Assembly (NCBI GenBank): GCA_964493015.1
Contig: CAZBLU010000001.1
Coordinates: 1-64,000, forward strand
Length of the DNA: 64,000 bases
Direction of reading: 5' to 3'
From: Caldimicrobium sp964493015
GTDB lineage: Bacteria > Desulfobacterota > Thermodesulfobacteria > Thermodesulfobacteriales > Thermodesulfobacteriaceae
The notes beneath the pieces are model-generated. The model was not told the DNA's origin. It made no database searches and was given only the letters and a program-made list of their open reading frames with translations. Below, in pieces: positions 13,325-22,936 of the stretch. Position numbers and translations under genes: made by a program. Numbering within the stretch: position 1 is the first letter of the stretch; each line of letters opens with the position of its first letter.

Positions 13325-15526
13325 TTACCATCCCTTAAAGGGGTTTTCTCCGTAACTCTTAATCAACTCTGCAAATTCCTTCATTTTATCTGAAATCTTC
13401 TCCAATTCATCAATAGCTACTGTATCTATAGTAACCCTCTCCATTTCAAGAGCAAGTTGCTGTAAAGTTTCCTGCACATTCTCCATTCTCCTGTTGGCAA
13501 GCTCACTACCCTTGATAAAATGACACTGATAATTTTCTCCATATTTACAGCCAAGTAGTAAAATTCCATCGTAACCTTTGCTCATAGCATCCTTAATAAA
13601 GGATACATTTACAGCCCCTAAACACCTAACAGGAATAATTCTAAAGAATACGGGGATACTAATCCTCTTATAGGCTAACATATCCAAAGCAGGATAGGCA
13701 TCATTCTCACATACAAAGGCCATAAATCTATATTGTTCGTACCCCTGTTCAGGCATTTCTGTAGCCTTAATCATACTTCCTATCATATCAATGGAATAAT
13801 CCTTGAAATTGATAATTCTCTGAGGACAAGCACCAAAACAGGTTCCACATCTTCTGCAGCGGGTAATAAAAGGAATGGGGAAGGCCTTCTCATCCTCATT
13901 AAGAGCACCAAAAGGACACTCCTCTGTACATCTCTTGCATTGAGTACACATTTTGAGGTCCCACTCGGGGTAAGCATAATCCCATGTTCTCGGATGCACG
14001 GCATGTCCAACCTCTATTGCCTTTAGACACTGAATAGCCTTAAGGGCTGCACCTCGAGCATCCTCAATTGCCTGATCAATGGTCATTGGCTGATGAACAG
14101 CACCTGCCGCATAAATTCCAGTCCTTCTTGTCTCATAGGGGAAACAAATATAATTAGAATCGGCATAACCATAAAAGAGCTCAAGTTCAGGTAGGGCTGG
14201 ACCTTGCCTGTATTCTAAATTTAGCACCGCTTCATCAGCTGTCACAGGTACCATACCTGTAGCAAGGACTACCACATCAACTTCTAACTCAATCTTTTCT
14301 CCAAGGAGAGTATTATCAACCACAACCTTTACCTTACCATCAGCCCCTTCACTAACAGAGACAATCTCCCCCTTGGTTAGGAAAACACCAGGATCATCTT
14401 GTAGGACCTTATAAAAATTCTCATAAATCCCCATAGTCCTCATATACTCATAAATGATATAAGCCTTAGACTCAGGATCAGAATCCCTGAGATATTTAGC
14501 CTGCTTGAGACTGGCAAGACAACAAAAACTGGAACAGTAAGGTAAATGGTTTTCATCTCTCTGACCAGCACATTGGATAAAAAGAGCACTTTTAATCGGG
14601 GCTCCATCTGAAGGCCTTGCAAACTTGCCTGAGGCTGCCATTTTTTCAAACTCAACATTAGTTACCACATTAGGCACAACGCCATATCCTAAATGACTAA
14701 GCTTACTGGCATCATAAGGTTTAAAGCCAGCAGCAAGCACAATGGCTCCAATTCTAACCTCCTCTTCCTTCCCTCCTTGCTTAATCTTGACCTTGAATAA
14801 ACCTGGCCCCCCAGCAATATTACTCACAAAGGCACCCTTATAGATCTTTATCTTATCGTTACTTTCTACTTCTGCAATTAGGTCCTTAACTACAGGCTCA
14901 ACAAGGTTCCTATAGGGTGGCTTTGTTTCACAGTGGGCCTTCATCTTCGCTGCAAATCCACCAAGCTCCTTCTCCTTCTCTACCAAAACCACCTCATATC
15001 CAGCCTTAGCACACTCTAAAGCAGCTGTCAACCCAGCAACTCCACCTCCAATGACTAAAATGGTTTTTGATAACTCTTCCTCTGGCTTAAATGGCTCTGG
15101 TAACTTATACACTCTTAATTTAGCTATACTCATTCTTATATAGTCCTTTGCTAACGCCATAAGTTCATCCTTAAAACTAACCCCACTTGCAACTTCTACA
15201 GTATCCTCTAAAATTTCCCCACCTTCACCCACGGGAAATCTACTCCAGACCACTCCCTCTCTTAAACTTACCCTGTCCACCGCAACCTTTCCAAAATTAA
15301 AGACATCATAATTCACTCTAAAAGAACAAGCACAAATAGAAACTGCATCCAGTCCCTCTTCCTGAATCTTACTATTTATAAAATCACGTCCCTCCTTTGA
15401 ACAAAGAAACTCGGCACTATATACAGAATTAACTCCCTGCTCTCTGGCTACCGCCTCAAGCTCTTCAATGTTTAACCTTTTTTCTATATCACAGCTCTTA
15501 CATATAAATACACCTATCTTATCCAT
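13325..15526 (-). CDS. qmoB: QmoB, HdrA/MvhD-like flavoprotein subunit
   Basis: QmoB is a soluble electron-bifurcation-type (HdrA-like) subunit of Qmo. The protein has an N-terminal HdrA-type segment (VFICKSCDIEKRL), an FAD-binding Rossmann motif (VIGGGVAGLTAALECAKAG, residues ~155-175), a central NAD(P)H-disulfide-like domain, two ferredoxin sites (CTQCKRCTEECPF and CRRCGTCFGACPQ, near residues 530 and 560) and an MvhD-like C-terminal domain (residues ~600-733). This order is diagnostic for QmoB as opposed to the shorter QmoA. Length 733 is typical. It lies 13 bp after qmoA, with GGAGG before the ATG. Confidence 0.93.
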   Translation of the reverse strand: MDKIGVFICKSCDIEKRLNIEELEAVAREQGVNSVYSAEFLCSKEGRDFINSKIQEEGLDAVSICACSFRVNYDVFNFGKVAVDRVSLREGVVWSRFPVGEGGEILEDTVEVASGVSFKDELMALAKDYIRMSIAKLRVYKLPEPFKPEEELSKTILVIGGGVAGLTAALECAKAGYEVVLVEKEKELGGFAAKMKAHCETKPPYRNLVEPVVKDLIAEVESNDKIKIYKGAFVSNIAGGPGLFKVKIKQGGKEEEVRIGAIVLAAGFKPYDASKLSHLGYGVVPNVVTNVEFEKMAASGKFARPSDGAPIKSALFIQCAGQRDENHLPYCSSFCCLASLKQAKYLRDSDPESKAYIIYEYMRTMGIYENFYKVLQDDPGVFLTKGEIVSVSEGADGKVKVVVDNTLLGEKIELEVDVVVLATGMVPVTADEAVLNLEYRQGPALPELELFYGYADSNYICFPYETRRTGIYAAGAVHQPMTIDQAIEDARGAALKAIQCLKAIEVGHAVHPRTWDYAYPEWDLKMCTQCKRCTEECPFGALNEDEKAFPIPFITRCRRCGTCFGACPQRIINFKDYSIDMIGSMIKATEMPEQGYEQYRFMAFVCENDAYPALDMLAYKRISIPVFFRIIPVRCLGAVNVSFIKDAMSKGYDGILLLGCKYGENYQCHFIKGSELANRRMENVQETLQQLALEMERVTIDTVAIDELEKISDKMKEFAELIKSYGENPFKGW

Positions 15527-15539
15527 CTTTTACCTCCTT

Positions 15540-16781
15540 TTAGGCTCTTTTAATAATTTGTAAAGCCTTTATAACAGCACCAGTTGCCGTCTCATTTGAA
15601 GTCATAACATCAAGTGGCTTCTTGGCACAACCAACAGGAATAATTCCATCCTTTTCCAAAACAAAACCATATTCATCCGTTGATAACCCTGGAATCGAAT
15701 TACCCACTATGCTTGGTTGCATACCAAGGGCTAAAACTACCATTTCTACCCTCTCATTAACCTTTTTACCAGTAATAGTATCTTCAGCAGTCACAATGAG
15801 ATCTTTTGTGGCAGAATCTTCTTCAATCTTAGCTACCTTCCCCTTTATGAATCTAATGTTAGCCTCATTTTGTGCCCTTCTCAAGAACTTCTCATATCTA
15901 CCAGGAGTTCTGATATCAATGTAAAAGATGAGACATTCTGTTTCTGGTGATTTTTCGGCAAAATATAAAGAGTGCTTTAAACTGGCAAGACAGCAAATGT
16001 AAGAACAATAAGGAAGGTGATTTTCATCACGAGAGCCAGCACACTGGATAAAAGCAACCCTCTTAGGAACCTTTCCATCTGAGGGCCTAATGATATTTCC
16101 CTTCGTTGGCCCCCACGGAGAAGCCATTCTTTCAACCTGCATATTAGAAACTACATTTGCATACTTTCCATAACCTAAATTATCAAGTTTGGTTGCATCG
16201 TATAGCTTCCAACCTGTAGCCCAAATTATAGCTCCAACTTCTAATTCAATAATCTCCTCTTTCATATCTGGATCGATAGCATTATATGGACAAGCAGCCA
16301 TTATCCGCTCTAAATCTCCTGGCGCTAATGCACTTTTGTCAAGCACATACTTCATGGGAAATGCCATCGGCGATGGTAAATAAATCGCTTTGGTTTTCCC
16401 CATGCCATAGTCATAAGAACTTACCCTCTCACCCTCACACACCTTTTCACAGGCACCACAGGCTGTGCAATTATCATTGACATAACGTGGATATTTTTTT
16501 ACCCTAACCCTATATGCTCCTGCAGAACCAGATATCTCTAAAACCTCTGACATTGTGTAAATCGTCAAATTGGGATTTGCCTTCATCCTCTTGTAGTTAA
16601 TCTCCAATCCACAATTAGGTGGACATAACTTGGGAAAATAATATCGTAACTGCCCAACCCGTCCACCAAGTGTAGGCTCCTTTTCAACTAAATACACAGG
16701 AACTTCCATTTCAGCAGCTTCAATGGCAGCAGTAACTCCACTAATGCCTCCCCCTACAACCAATATACTTGAATTAGCCAT
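15540..16781 (-). CDS. qmoA: QmoA, HdrA-like flavoprotein subunit
   Basis: QmoA is the smaller FAD/Fe-S subunit of the quinone-interacting membrane-bound oxidoreductase. The FAD motif VVGGGISGVTAAIEAAEMEV lies at the very N-terminus; CPPNCGL and the CTACGACEKVC cluster follow, and a second dinucleotide/FAD region (CAGSRDENHLPYCS) matches HdrA proteins. Length 413 fits the family. AAGGAGG precedes ATG 16781. Between aprA and this gene lie a strong terminator and a second stem-loop, so qmoABC may be expressed partly independently of aprBA. Confidence 0.93.
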   Translation of the reverse strand: MANSSILVVGGGISGVTAAIEAAEMEVPVYLVEKEPTLGGRVGQLRYYFPKLCPPNCGLEINYKRMKANPNLTIYTMSEVLEISGSAGAYRVRVKKYPRYVNDNCTACGACEKVCEGERVSSYDYGMGKTKAIYLPSPMAFPMKYVLDKSALAPGDLERIMAACPYNAIDPDMKEEIIELEVGAIIWATGWKLYDATKLDNLGYGKYANVVSNMQVERMASPWGPTKGNIIRPSDGKVPKRVAFIQCAGSRDENHLPYCSYICCLASLKHSLYFAEKSPETECLIFYIDIRTPGRYEKFLRRAQNEANIRFIKGKVAKIEEDSATKDLIVTAEDTITGKKVNERVEMVVLALGMQPSIVGNSIPGLSTDEYGFVLEKDGIIPVGCAKKPLDVMTSNETATGAVIKALQIIKRA

Positions 16782-16802
16782 TTTGAACCTCCTTGTAAAA
16801 CA

Positions 16803-16848
16803 TTTTTCAGAGTAGAACTTCTACACTTAGAAATTCTACTCTGAAAAA
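16803..16848 (-). promoter_or_regulatory. 15-bp stem-loop directly upstream of the qmoA ribosome-binding site
   Basis: TTTTTCAGAGTAGAA (16803-16817) and TTCTACTCTGAAAAA (16834-16848) pair perfectly over 15 bp with a 16-base loop. In the qmoA direction the hairpin ends about ten bases before the AAGGAGG site. It follows the aprA terminator and could protect the 5' end of a processed qmo transcript, act as a second terminator (its own arm provides a T-stretch on either strand), or be a regulatory site. Confidence 0.6.
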
Positions 16849-16857
16849 AAATAAAAA

Positions 16858-16881
16858 AGAGGGGGCTATCAAGCCCCCTCT
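16858..16881 (-). terminator. Rho-independent terminator after aprA
   Basis: On the minus strand a perfect 10-bp GC-rich stem (AGAGGGGGCT / AGCCCCCTCT, 4-base loop, 16858-16881) is followed directly by TTTTTTATTTTTTTT. It begins 13 bp after the aprA stop. It should end most transcription of sat-aprBA before qmoABC. Confidence 0.85.
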
Positions 16882-16893
16882 GAGAGCTAAATG

Positions 16894-18903
16894 CTATGGT
16901 CCAAGAGGATCAGGAATTATCTGCACATATGGATAGGTCTCAAGTTCCCATTGCTTAGTTTCAGGATTCCACCTGGATAAGGTGAAACATCTCCAGTTTG
17001 CATCATCAATATTGGGATAGTCTGCCCTGTAGTAGTATCCAGGATAACGAGTCTCCTCTCTAAATAGTATGTGAAGCAGATGAGCCTCAGCAGTCCATAC
17101 CCTGTGCCTGTTCTCCCAAGCCCTCATAAGCTCATGTAAATCTCTGGCCGCAGCAAGCTCCATATCCTCTTTAAGCATCCTCAGAAGCTCAAGACCTCTC
17201 TCTAACATTATCTTGTTGGTCATGTAGTAAGTAGAAGTACCAGCCACATATTCATCCATAAGCTTCATAAGCCTTGCCTGGATATGACGAGGAATGAGAT
17301 AGTTGGGATTCACTTCATAGACTGTTGTAGCATTCTTATACTGCTCAAATCTATACCAGGGACCATAAATTTCTTTTTTGAGCTCCTCAGCAGTCTCCTT
17401 AATAGCAGGCTTGTAGTCTTTGTGATCCAAACAGAATTTAACCATAGCTTTAGCAGCAATCCTTCCCTCTACATGAGAACCAGAAGAGAATTTGTGACCT
17501 GATGCACCAACTGTGTCACCAGCGCAGAAGAGCCCTTTAACAGTAGTCATCCTGTTGTAGAGACCAATCTCCCTCCAGGGTTTCTTATACTCCTCAGGAA
17601 CCCACTCCTCATCAGGACCACAACACCAGGCACCAGCACATCCTGCGTGTGATCCAAGGAAGTAAGGTTCTGTAGGCATAATCTCCGAAGGCTTCTTTTC
17701 AGGCTCAATGTTTAAACAAGCCCAAAGCCCTGCCTGACCTACACACATGTCAAGGAAGTCTTCCCAAGCCTCTGCTATAAGATGCTTAAACTCCTTCTTA
17801 TCCATCTTCTTTTCAGCTTCCTGTAGAGCCCATTCAGTATGCATCAAAATTGGACCTCTACCCTCTTTCATTTCAATAAGCATAGCATGGTTTCTTAAAC
17901 AGGTTCCTACAACAGAGGCCTCACTATAAGGAGCAAACTTCTTGAGCTCCTCTTTATGCTTGGCCACATAATCCTCATCAAAAGCATTAGTTGCACGAGC
18001 CTTAAAGAGTAAGAACCATGCACCTACTGGACCATATCCATCCTTAAACCTTGCAGGCACAAATCTATTCTCCATAAGCACAAGCTTAGCTCCACTCATG
18101 GCACACATGGCATAGCCAGATCCAGGATTCCAAACGGGATACCATGTCCTACCCTTACCCTCATCAATAGATCTGGGACGGAAAATATTCACAGCACCAC
18201 CTGTGGCAAGTAATGTGGCATTAGCCTTGATAATGAAGATTTTGTTTTCTCTCACAGAAAAACCGACAGCTCCAGCACATCTATTCTTCTCATTGGCATC
18301 AAGAAGCGGTCTAACAATGAAGCATCTTTCAATAATTTCAGCCTTATCATAACCAGCTAAGGCATTCTTAGCTGCCTCAGCTACAATCACCTTATAAGAC
18401 TCACCATTAATCATGATCTGCCAACGACCAGAACGGACAGGCTTTGCTCCATTCTTGAGCAACAATCCCCTGGCCTTGGCCTCTGCACCATCTAAAGTTT
18501 TACCAGTATTTGGATCCTGCTTCCAAATAGGAAGACCCCACTCTTCAAAAGCATGAACAGTATCATCAACATGTCTTCCCACATCAAATGAAATGTCTTC
18601 ACGAATAATACCCATAAGGTCACATCTAACCATCCTCACATAGTCATCAGGTTTATTCTCCCCTATATAGGTATTAATAGCAGAAAGCCCCATAGCCACA
18701 GCACCAGATCTCTCCATAGCAGCCTTGTCACAAAGGATAATCCTTAAGCCATGGGGTTTGGCCCAACGCACAGCCTCAACGGCAGCACCACAAGCAGCCA
18801 TACCACCACCAACTATAAGTATATCAGTCTCCTTCTCTACAATCTCTGGCTCTGCTAAAGGTAATCCAAAATTATAGCTCTGAATCTTAGGCATAGCCTT
18901 CAC
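16894..18903 (-). CDS. aprA: AprA, adenylylsulfate (APS) reductase alpha subunit
   Basis: AprA is the FAD subunit of dissimilatory APS reductase, converting APS to sulfite plus AMP (or the reverse in sulfur oxidisers and disproportionators) in the cytoplasm. The FAD-binding stretch DILIVGGGMAACGAAVEAV starts near residue 27; the family-specific RSGAVAMGLSAINTYIG, DISFDVGRHVDDTVHAFEEW and GSHAGCAGAWCCGPDEEW are present, as is the C-terminal GDTVGASGHKFSSGSHVEG. Length 669 is standard. It follows aprB by 17 bp with a GAGGTG site before the ATG. Direction of catalysis cannot be decided from this gene alone. Confidence 0.97.
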   Translation of the reverse strand: MKAMPKIQSYNFGLPLAEPEIVEKETDILIVGGGMAACGAAVEAVRWAKPHGLRIILCDKAAMERSGAVAMGLSAINTYIGENKPDDYVRMVRCDLMGIIREDISFDVGRHVDDTVHAFEEWGLPIWKQDPNTGKTLDGAEAKARGLLLKNGAKPVRSGRWQIMINGESYKVIVAEAAKNALAGYDKAEIIERCFIVRPLLDANEKNRCAGAVGFSVRENKIFIIKANATLLATGGAVNIFRPRSIDEGKGRTWYPVWNPGSGYAMCAMSGAKLVLMENRFVPARFKDGYGPVGAWFLLFKARATNAFDEDYVAKHKEELKKFAPYSEASVVGTCLRNHAMLIEMKEGRGPILMHTEWALQEAEKKMDKKEFKHLIAEAWEDFLDMCVGQAGLWACLNIEPEKKPSEIMPTEPYFLGSHAGCAGAWCCGPDEEWVPEEYKKPWREIGLYNRMTTVKGLFCAGDTVGASGHKFSSGSHVEGRIAAKAMVKFCLDHKDYKPAIKETAEELKKEIYGPWYRFEQYKNATTVYEVNPNYLIPRHIQARLMKLMDEYVAGTSTYYMTNKIMLERGLELLRMLKEDMELAAARDLHELMRAWENRHRVWTAEAHLLHILFREETRYPGYYYRADYPNIDDANWRCFTLSRWNPETKQWELETYPYVQIIPDPLGP

Positions 18904-18920
18904 CTCCTCTTATTTAATTT

Positions 18921-19406
18921 TTAAATGGTCATCTTCTTGTCAATACAAGGAAATACCTTATTTACAACTGCCTCTGGCTTCTTAGGTTCCACTCCCTGGA
19001 TAGCCTCAGTAAATAGCTGATTTGTATTAATCTTAGCAGGATCAGGATCACCAAGCCCTAAGGTTGGATCAGCTGACCCCTCAGGAGTAGTTCTGATGGG
19101 GAATTTAAATCTAACCACAACACCATTCCTGAATTTAATGGTCCACATAATATCACTGGTTCCCCTCATGGGCTGGCAAGTTCCATGAAGTGGAGCAAAA
19201 TCTGCATAGTGCCTCACAGATATAGCACCTTGTGGACAGCTCTTAACACAACTATAGCACTCCCAACATTGATCAGGCTCCTGATTATAAGCCTTCATAG
19301 CCTCAGGATCAAGAATCATCAGGTCATTGGGACAGATATACATGCACACCGTTCTGTCCCCACCCTTGCAACCATCACACTTTTCAGGATTCACATAACT
19401 TGGCAT
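18921..19406 (-). CDS. aprB: AprB, APS reductase beta subunit
   Basis: AprB passes electrons to the FAD of AprA through two 4Fe-4S clusters. Both are visible: EKCDGCKGGDRTVCMYICP with the characteristic insertion between cysteines near residue 9-25, and CWECYSCVKSCPQGAI near residue 47-60. The C-terminal tail (residues ~100-161) is the extension that wraps around AprA in known structures. Length 161 is normal. GGAGGTG precedes ATG 19406. It sits between the small sat-linked gene and aprA. Confidence 0.96.
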   Translation of the reverse strand: MPSYVNPEKCDGCKGGDRTVCMYICPNDLMILDPEAMKAYNQEPDQCWECYSCVKSCPQGAISVRHYADFAPLHGTCQPMRGTSDIMWTIKFRNGVVVRFKFPIRTTPEGSADPTLGLGDPDPAKINTNQLFTEAIQGVEPKKPEAVVNKVFPCIDKKMTI

Positions 19407-19435
19407 AATACCACCTCCTTATTATTGTTTTAATT

Positions 19436-19792
19436 TTAATCCTCTATCTCAGGAGCAGGTAAAAACTCAGACTCCTTGGCAGCAAGCTCCTTAATCTCCT
19501 CAATCCTGCCAAGAAGTGCCTTAACTACATCCTCTGAAAGACTCTTCTGCTTAGCAATTTCCTCAAATAAAGCCCTTCTAAAAGCTACAGGAGTGTCTGT
19601 TATACAAGCACGAGAATCTATTCTTGCAGTCTCAAAAGCCTTTAAAATCTCATTTTTTACCTCCTCGCCAACCTTTACCCTTAAAACCTTTAACTCCCCA
19701 CCAAAGACCGTTTCAATCTGGGACTCTACAGGCGTCCCCTTAATCTTTCCTAACCTGTAATCATCTAAGAAGATCTCAAGTATATATTCCAT
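19436..19792 (-). CDS. Small soluble protein of unknown function encoded between sat and aprB
   Basis: The 118-residue acidic protein has no signal peptide, membrane segment, cysteine pair or recognised motif; a single Cys occurs in RACITDTP. The C-terminal third is predicted helical (KSLSEDVVKALLGRIEEIKELAAKE). A small gene of unknown function occupies the same place between sat and aprBA in the Archaeoglobus fulgidus locus as I recall it, which suggests a conserved accessory role in sulfate activation, but homology was not tested. It lies 30 bp after sat and 29 bp before aprB with GGGGGTG upstream, so it is co-transcribed. Confidence 0.7.
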   Translation of the reverse strand: MEYILEIFLDDYRLGKIKGTPVESQIETVFGGELKVLRVKVGEEVKNEILKAFETARIDSRACITDTPVAFRRALFEEIAKQKSLSEDVVKALLGRIEEIKELAAKESEFLPAPEIED

Positions 19793-19822
19793 TTCAACAC
19801 CCCCTTTTAGTTATTTAGACTA

Positions 19823-21199
19823 TTAATCCAAATCAGGAACATCCACCTCAAGCTCCTGCTCCTTCCACTGCACATATTTTTCATTAACAAAAGGATAATT
19901 AAACTTCTTCCACCACTTCACTACCACCTTGAATACCTCTGGCCTCATGATAATGTTTGGTGGCTGAACACCCTCAGCTACAAGCCCTCTAATTAAACTA
20001 CCAGAAAGTTTCTGTTTCTGCTTAGTGTGGCCACAAGTCTCACTATAAACCATCTCCTTACAAACAGGACAATACCAGAATTCTCTCATGTTCTGAGGCC
20101 TAATAATAAGCCCACCATCTACCTCATTAACAGGCTTATCAAAACCATAACTGGGTATTCCCTTGAGCCATAGCGTCTGAGTTGCAAATGAGTCATAATA
20201 CTCACCTACTGCAGCATGGTCACGCCCAAACATGTGATGAGTACACCCCATATTCTGACGAATAATTCCATGGAGTAAACTCTCAAGGGGATTACCATAC
20301 CTCATGTCCCACAATGTAAAGGTTACCAAATGCCTCTCAGGTTTTATGTAACCATACTTATTTACAGCCTCATGTGCCTCCAAAATGGCCTCATCAGGAT
20401 AATCTCCCCTTCTCTTAACACCTATAATGGCATTAACAAGAATACCATGACAGGGCTCTACATCTCCAGTATAAGCAGCATTCTTCATGAGGTGTTCATG
20501 ACCCACATGGGGAACATTTCTGGTCTGATGAGCAATAACTGTCCTCCATCCCCTTTGATCAAAAATTTCACGGCACTTTCTTGGAGGAACCCAAAACCTG
20601 TCATAGGGTGGTTTAAATACAGGCTCATTTATTATGGTATATTTTCCAGCAAGAATAATAGGATTGTGCGATCTATAAATAACCCAACCTGGATGCTTAT
20701 CGTCAAATTTCTCTCTTACCACCTCAGGATTGGTCTCTGGGGTTCCAAAGGTTCTATTAGCTAACTCTTCAGGATCAATCTCGTATACCTCCTCAATGTC
20801 AAGAAGTGCAAAGGGCTTTCCTTTTAAAGTAAGAATTAAACGATCACCTTCACTTACTCCTAATTTCTGATAGTCCTCACGTGAAATATCAAAGAGAATG
20901 GGATAAGGGAATACCCACCCAGATAATAACCTTCTCTTTGTAAGAACACTCTCAAGCTCAGCTGAAGTCATGGATCCCTCTACTGGACTAAAAAAACCGT
21001 AACAAACTGACATAATCTCACGATAAACATTCCTTACAGGAACTCCCCTCTTATAGTGTAAAGTAGGCTTAATTTCATACGTAGGGCACACCCTTTTACA
21101 GGCATGAAGATACTTCTTGGCCACCCTCTTGTCCGTAATTACTCTCTCTACAAGTTTACCACCATGAGGCATCGGCCTTTTAAAGTAAAGTTCTGACAT
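19823..21199 (-). CDS. sat: Sat, dissimilatory ATP sulfurylase (sulfate adenylyltransferase)
   Basis: Sat makes APS and pyrophosphate from sulfate and ATP, the first step of sulfate reduction, or ATP from APS and pyrophosphate in the reverse path. The nucleotide-binding motif HQTRNVPHVGHEHL (a variant of QTRNPxHxxHE) and GRDHAAVG are present near residues 220 and 325. A Cys-x2-Cys...Cys-x-His cluster (CPVCKEMVYSETCGH) near residue 378 matches the zinc site of the homo-oligomeric prokaryotic enzyme. Length 458 is slightly longer than usual (~390-430). GGAGGTGG precedes ATG 21199. A perfect TATAAT on the minus strand at 21292-21297 is a candidate -10, though its -35 is weak. Confidence 0.96.
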   Translation of the reverse strand: MSELYFKRPMPHGGKLVERVITDKRVAKKYLHACKRVCPTYEIKPTLHYKRGVPVRNVYREIMSVCYGFFSPVEGSMTSAELESVLTKRRLLSGWVFPYPILFDISREDYQKLGVSEGDRLILTLKGKPFALLDIEEVYEIDPEELANRTFGTPETNPEVVREKFDDKHPGWVIYRSHNPIILAGKYTIINEPVFKPPYDRFWVPPRKCREIFDQRGWRTVIAHQTRNVPHVGHEHLMKNAAYTGDVEPCHGILVNAIIGVKRRGDYPDEAILEAHEAVNKYGYIKPERHLVTFTLWDMRYGNPLESLLHGIIRQNMGCTHHMFGRDHAAVGEYYDSFATQTLWLKGIPSYGFDKPVNEVDGGLIIRPQNMREFWYCPVCKEMVYSETCGHTKQKQKLSGSLIRGLVAEGVQPPNIIMRPEVFKVVVKWWKKFNYPFVNEKYVQWKEQELEVDVPDLD

Positions 21200-21462
21200 T
21201 GCTCCACCTCCTTCAGAATGCTTAATATTTTCATATCACATTTTAAGAACTTTAATAGAAAGTCAAATCTCATAAAGGTAATTCCTGAGAAATTATAGCC
21301 TTTTTTTCTAATTTTTTATCATTTTTATTTGCTATCCCTCACTGTATCTTTTGAAGTCTTTATATAAAGTTTTCCCCATAAAAGGGGCACAGACAAGAAA
21401 AATGAGGGAATTCCTAATGAAAAATAAACTTCTTGAAAAAATTACCCTCGAGAAATCAGCCC

Positions 21463-22926
21463 TTAGAAATGAAAAAAGTGTAAACTTATATAGAGATTCA
21501 AAGAACGCGATATAAAGTTAACCATAGGGGAAGGATATATGCCAAGAAATAGAATAATTAGTAATGACACAATTGTTGGTATCAAAAAAAACGTTGAATA
21601 AGGGGCCTTGGAAACTTTAACGACAGGGCTATCCATATAGATTACCTTTATAACCCTCAGATAAGGATAGGCTCCGAGGATAGAGAATATTAAGGCAAAA
21701 ATAGCTACCCAGAGATACTTACTCTTTACTAATACGACAAAAAGATAGAACTTAGCCATAAAACCAGCGGTAGGTGGTATCCCTGCTAATGAAAAGAATA
21801 TAAGTAAAATAAAAAAGCTAACAAGTGGTAATTGTTGGGCAAGACCGCTTAGCTGTGGTATAAGAAGCATGGATTCCTTTATCTTAGCCAAATATATAAG
21901 CAAGGCAAAGCTACCAATGGTCATAAATAGATAGACGAACATATAAAAAAGGGAAAATCCATAGCCAGTAAAGTCCCCACTAACAAGCCCAAGAGTAGCA
22001 TATCCAACATGGGCTATAGAGGAATAGGCAAGTAACCTCACTATATGGTCCTGCTTAATAGCAAGTAAAGAGCCAATCAGGATAGTTAAAAGGGCAGTGG
22101 GAATCAACAGCTTGCCTATATCTATTTTTAGAGGCGAAAAAGCTAATATTAAAAGCTTTATCAAGGTTGCCAACATGGCAAATTTAATAATTCCTGCTAA
22201 GAAAGCTGTAATAGGTAAAGGGGAGGCCTCATAGGCATCAGGAGCCCACATATGAAAAGGCACTAAAGAGAGCTTAATGGAAAAGGCTATTAGTAAAAAT
22301 AAAAAGGTTAAAGAGGCAATGAAGATCTCGCTTTTGTACAGACCTTGTACTAATTTACTAAAAAGTGCATCAAAATAGAGAGAGCCTGTCATGTAATAAG
22401 CTATACCGAGGGCTAAAATGTAAAAGAGCGAACCTATTGCACCCACTACGAAATACTTTATAGCTCCCTCTATGGAGACTTTTTTGTACACGTAGGATGA
22501 GGCGATGAGAAAGTAGATAGGAATACTCATCAATTCCATACCTAAAAAGAGAGTTAGAAAGTCTTGACTGGATAACATAATATAGACACCAAGGACAGAG
22601 AAAAAAATTAAACCATAATATTCTCCTAAATTTAAGGCTTTAAATTTACTTAAAAAATCATAGGAAAGGACTAATATAAAAATAAGCCCTGTGCTTAGCA
22701 GGAATTTTAAAGTGGCCGAATAAAAGTCTGTTTTAAAGGCCCTTGTGAACTCCCCAAAAGGCAAAACAAGTAGAAGGACTACTAAAAATAGGGCTACAAA
22801 TAAACTTAACCAAAAAGCATATCCCTTCTTAGAAATAAAGCGGTCAACCAAGAAAAGGAATAAACCTGTAAAAAGTAATATTAACTCAAGATAAATCACG
22901 CCTAAATTCAAACTCAAAGTAAACAC
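21463..22926 (-). CDS. nuoN: NuoN, complex I antiporter-like membrane subunit
   Basis: NuoN is one of three Mrp-antiporter-related proton-pumping subunits of complex I. The 487-residue protein is almost entirely hydrophobic with about 14 membrane segments. Conserved features include GMELMSIPIY with the membrane glutamate, KYFVVGAIGSLFYILALG with the pumping lysine, and SLVPFHMWAPDAYEASPLP followed by LAYSSIAHVGYA. It is the last gene of the nuo operon, 10 bp after nuoM. No terminator was recognised in the 263 bp before sat. Confidence 0.93.
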   Translation of the reverse strand: MFTLSLNLGVIYLELILLFTGLFLFLVDRFISKKGYAFWLSLFVALFLVVLLLVLPFGEFTRAFKTDFYSATLKFLLSTGLIFILVLSYDFLSKFKALNLGEYYGLIFFSVLGVYIMLSSQDFLTLFLGMELMSIPIYFLIASSYVYKKVSIEGAIKYFVVGAIGSLFYILALGIAYYMTGSLYFDALFSKLVQGLYKSEIFIASLTFLFLLIAFSIKLSLVPFHMWAPDAYEASPLPITAFLAGIIKFAMLATLIKLLILAFSPLKIDIGKLLIPTALLTILIGSLLAIKQDHIVRLLAYSSIAHVGYATLGLVSGDFTGYGFSLFYMFVYLFMTIGSFALLIYLAKIKESMLLIPQLSGLAQQLPLVSFFILLIFFSLAGIPPTAGFMAKFYLFVVLVKSKYLWVAIFALIFSILGAYPYLRVIKVIYMDSPVVKVSKAPYSTFFLIPTIVSLLIILFLGIYPSPMVNFISRSLNLYISLHFFHF

Positions 22927-22936
22927 CGAACTCCTC

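Noticed and set aside
20330..20764. 144-codon open frame on the plus strand
   Set aside because: It is antisense to the strongly conserved sat gene, has no ribosome-binding site and no protein-like pattern; it mirrors sat codon use.
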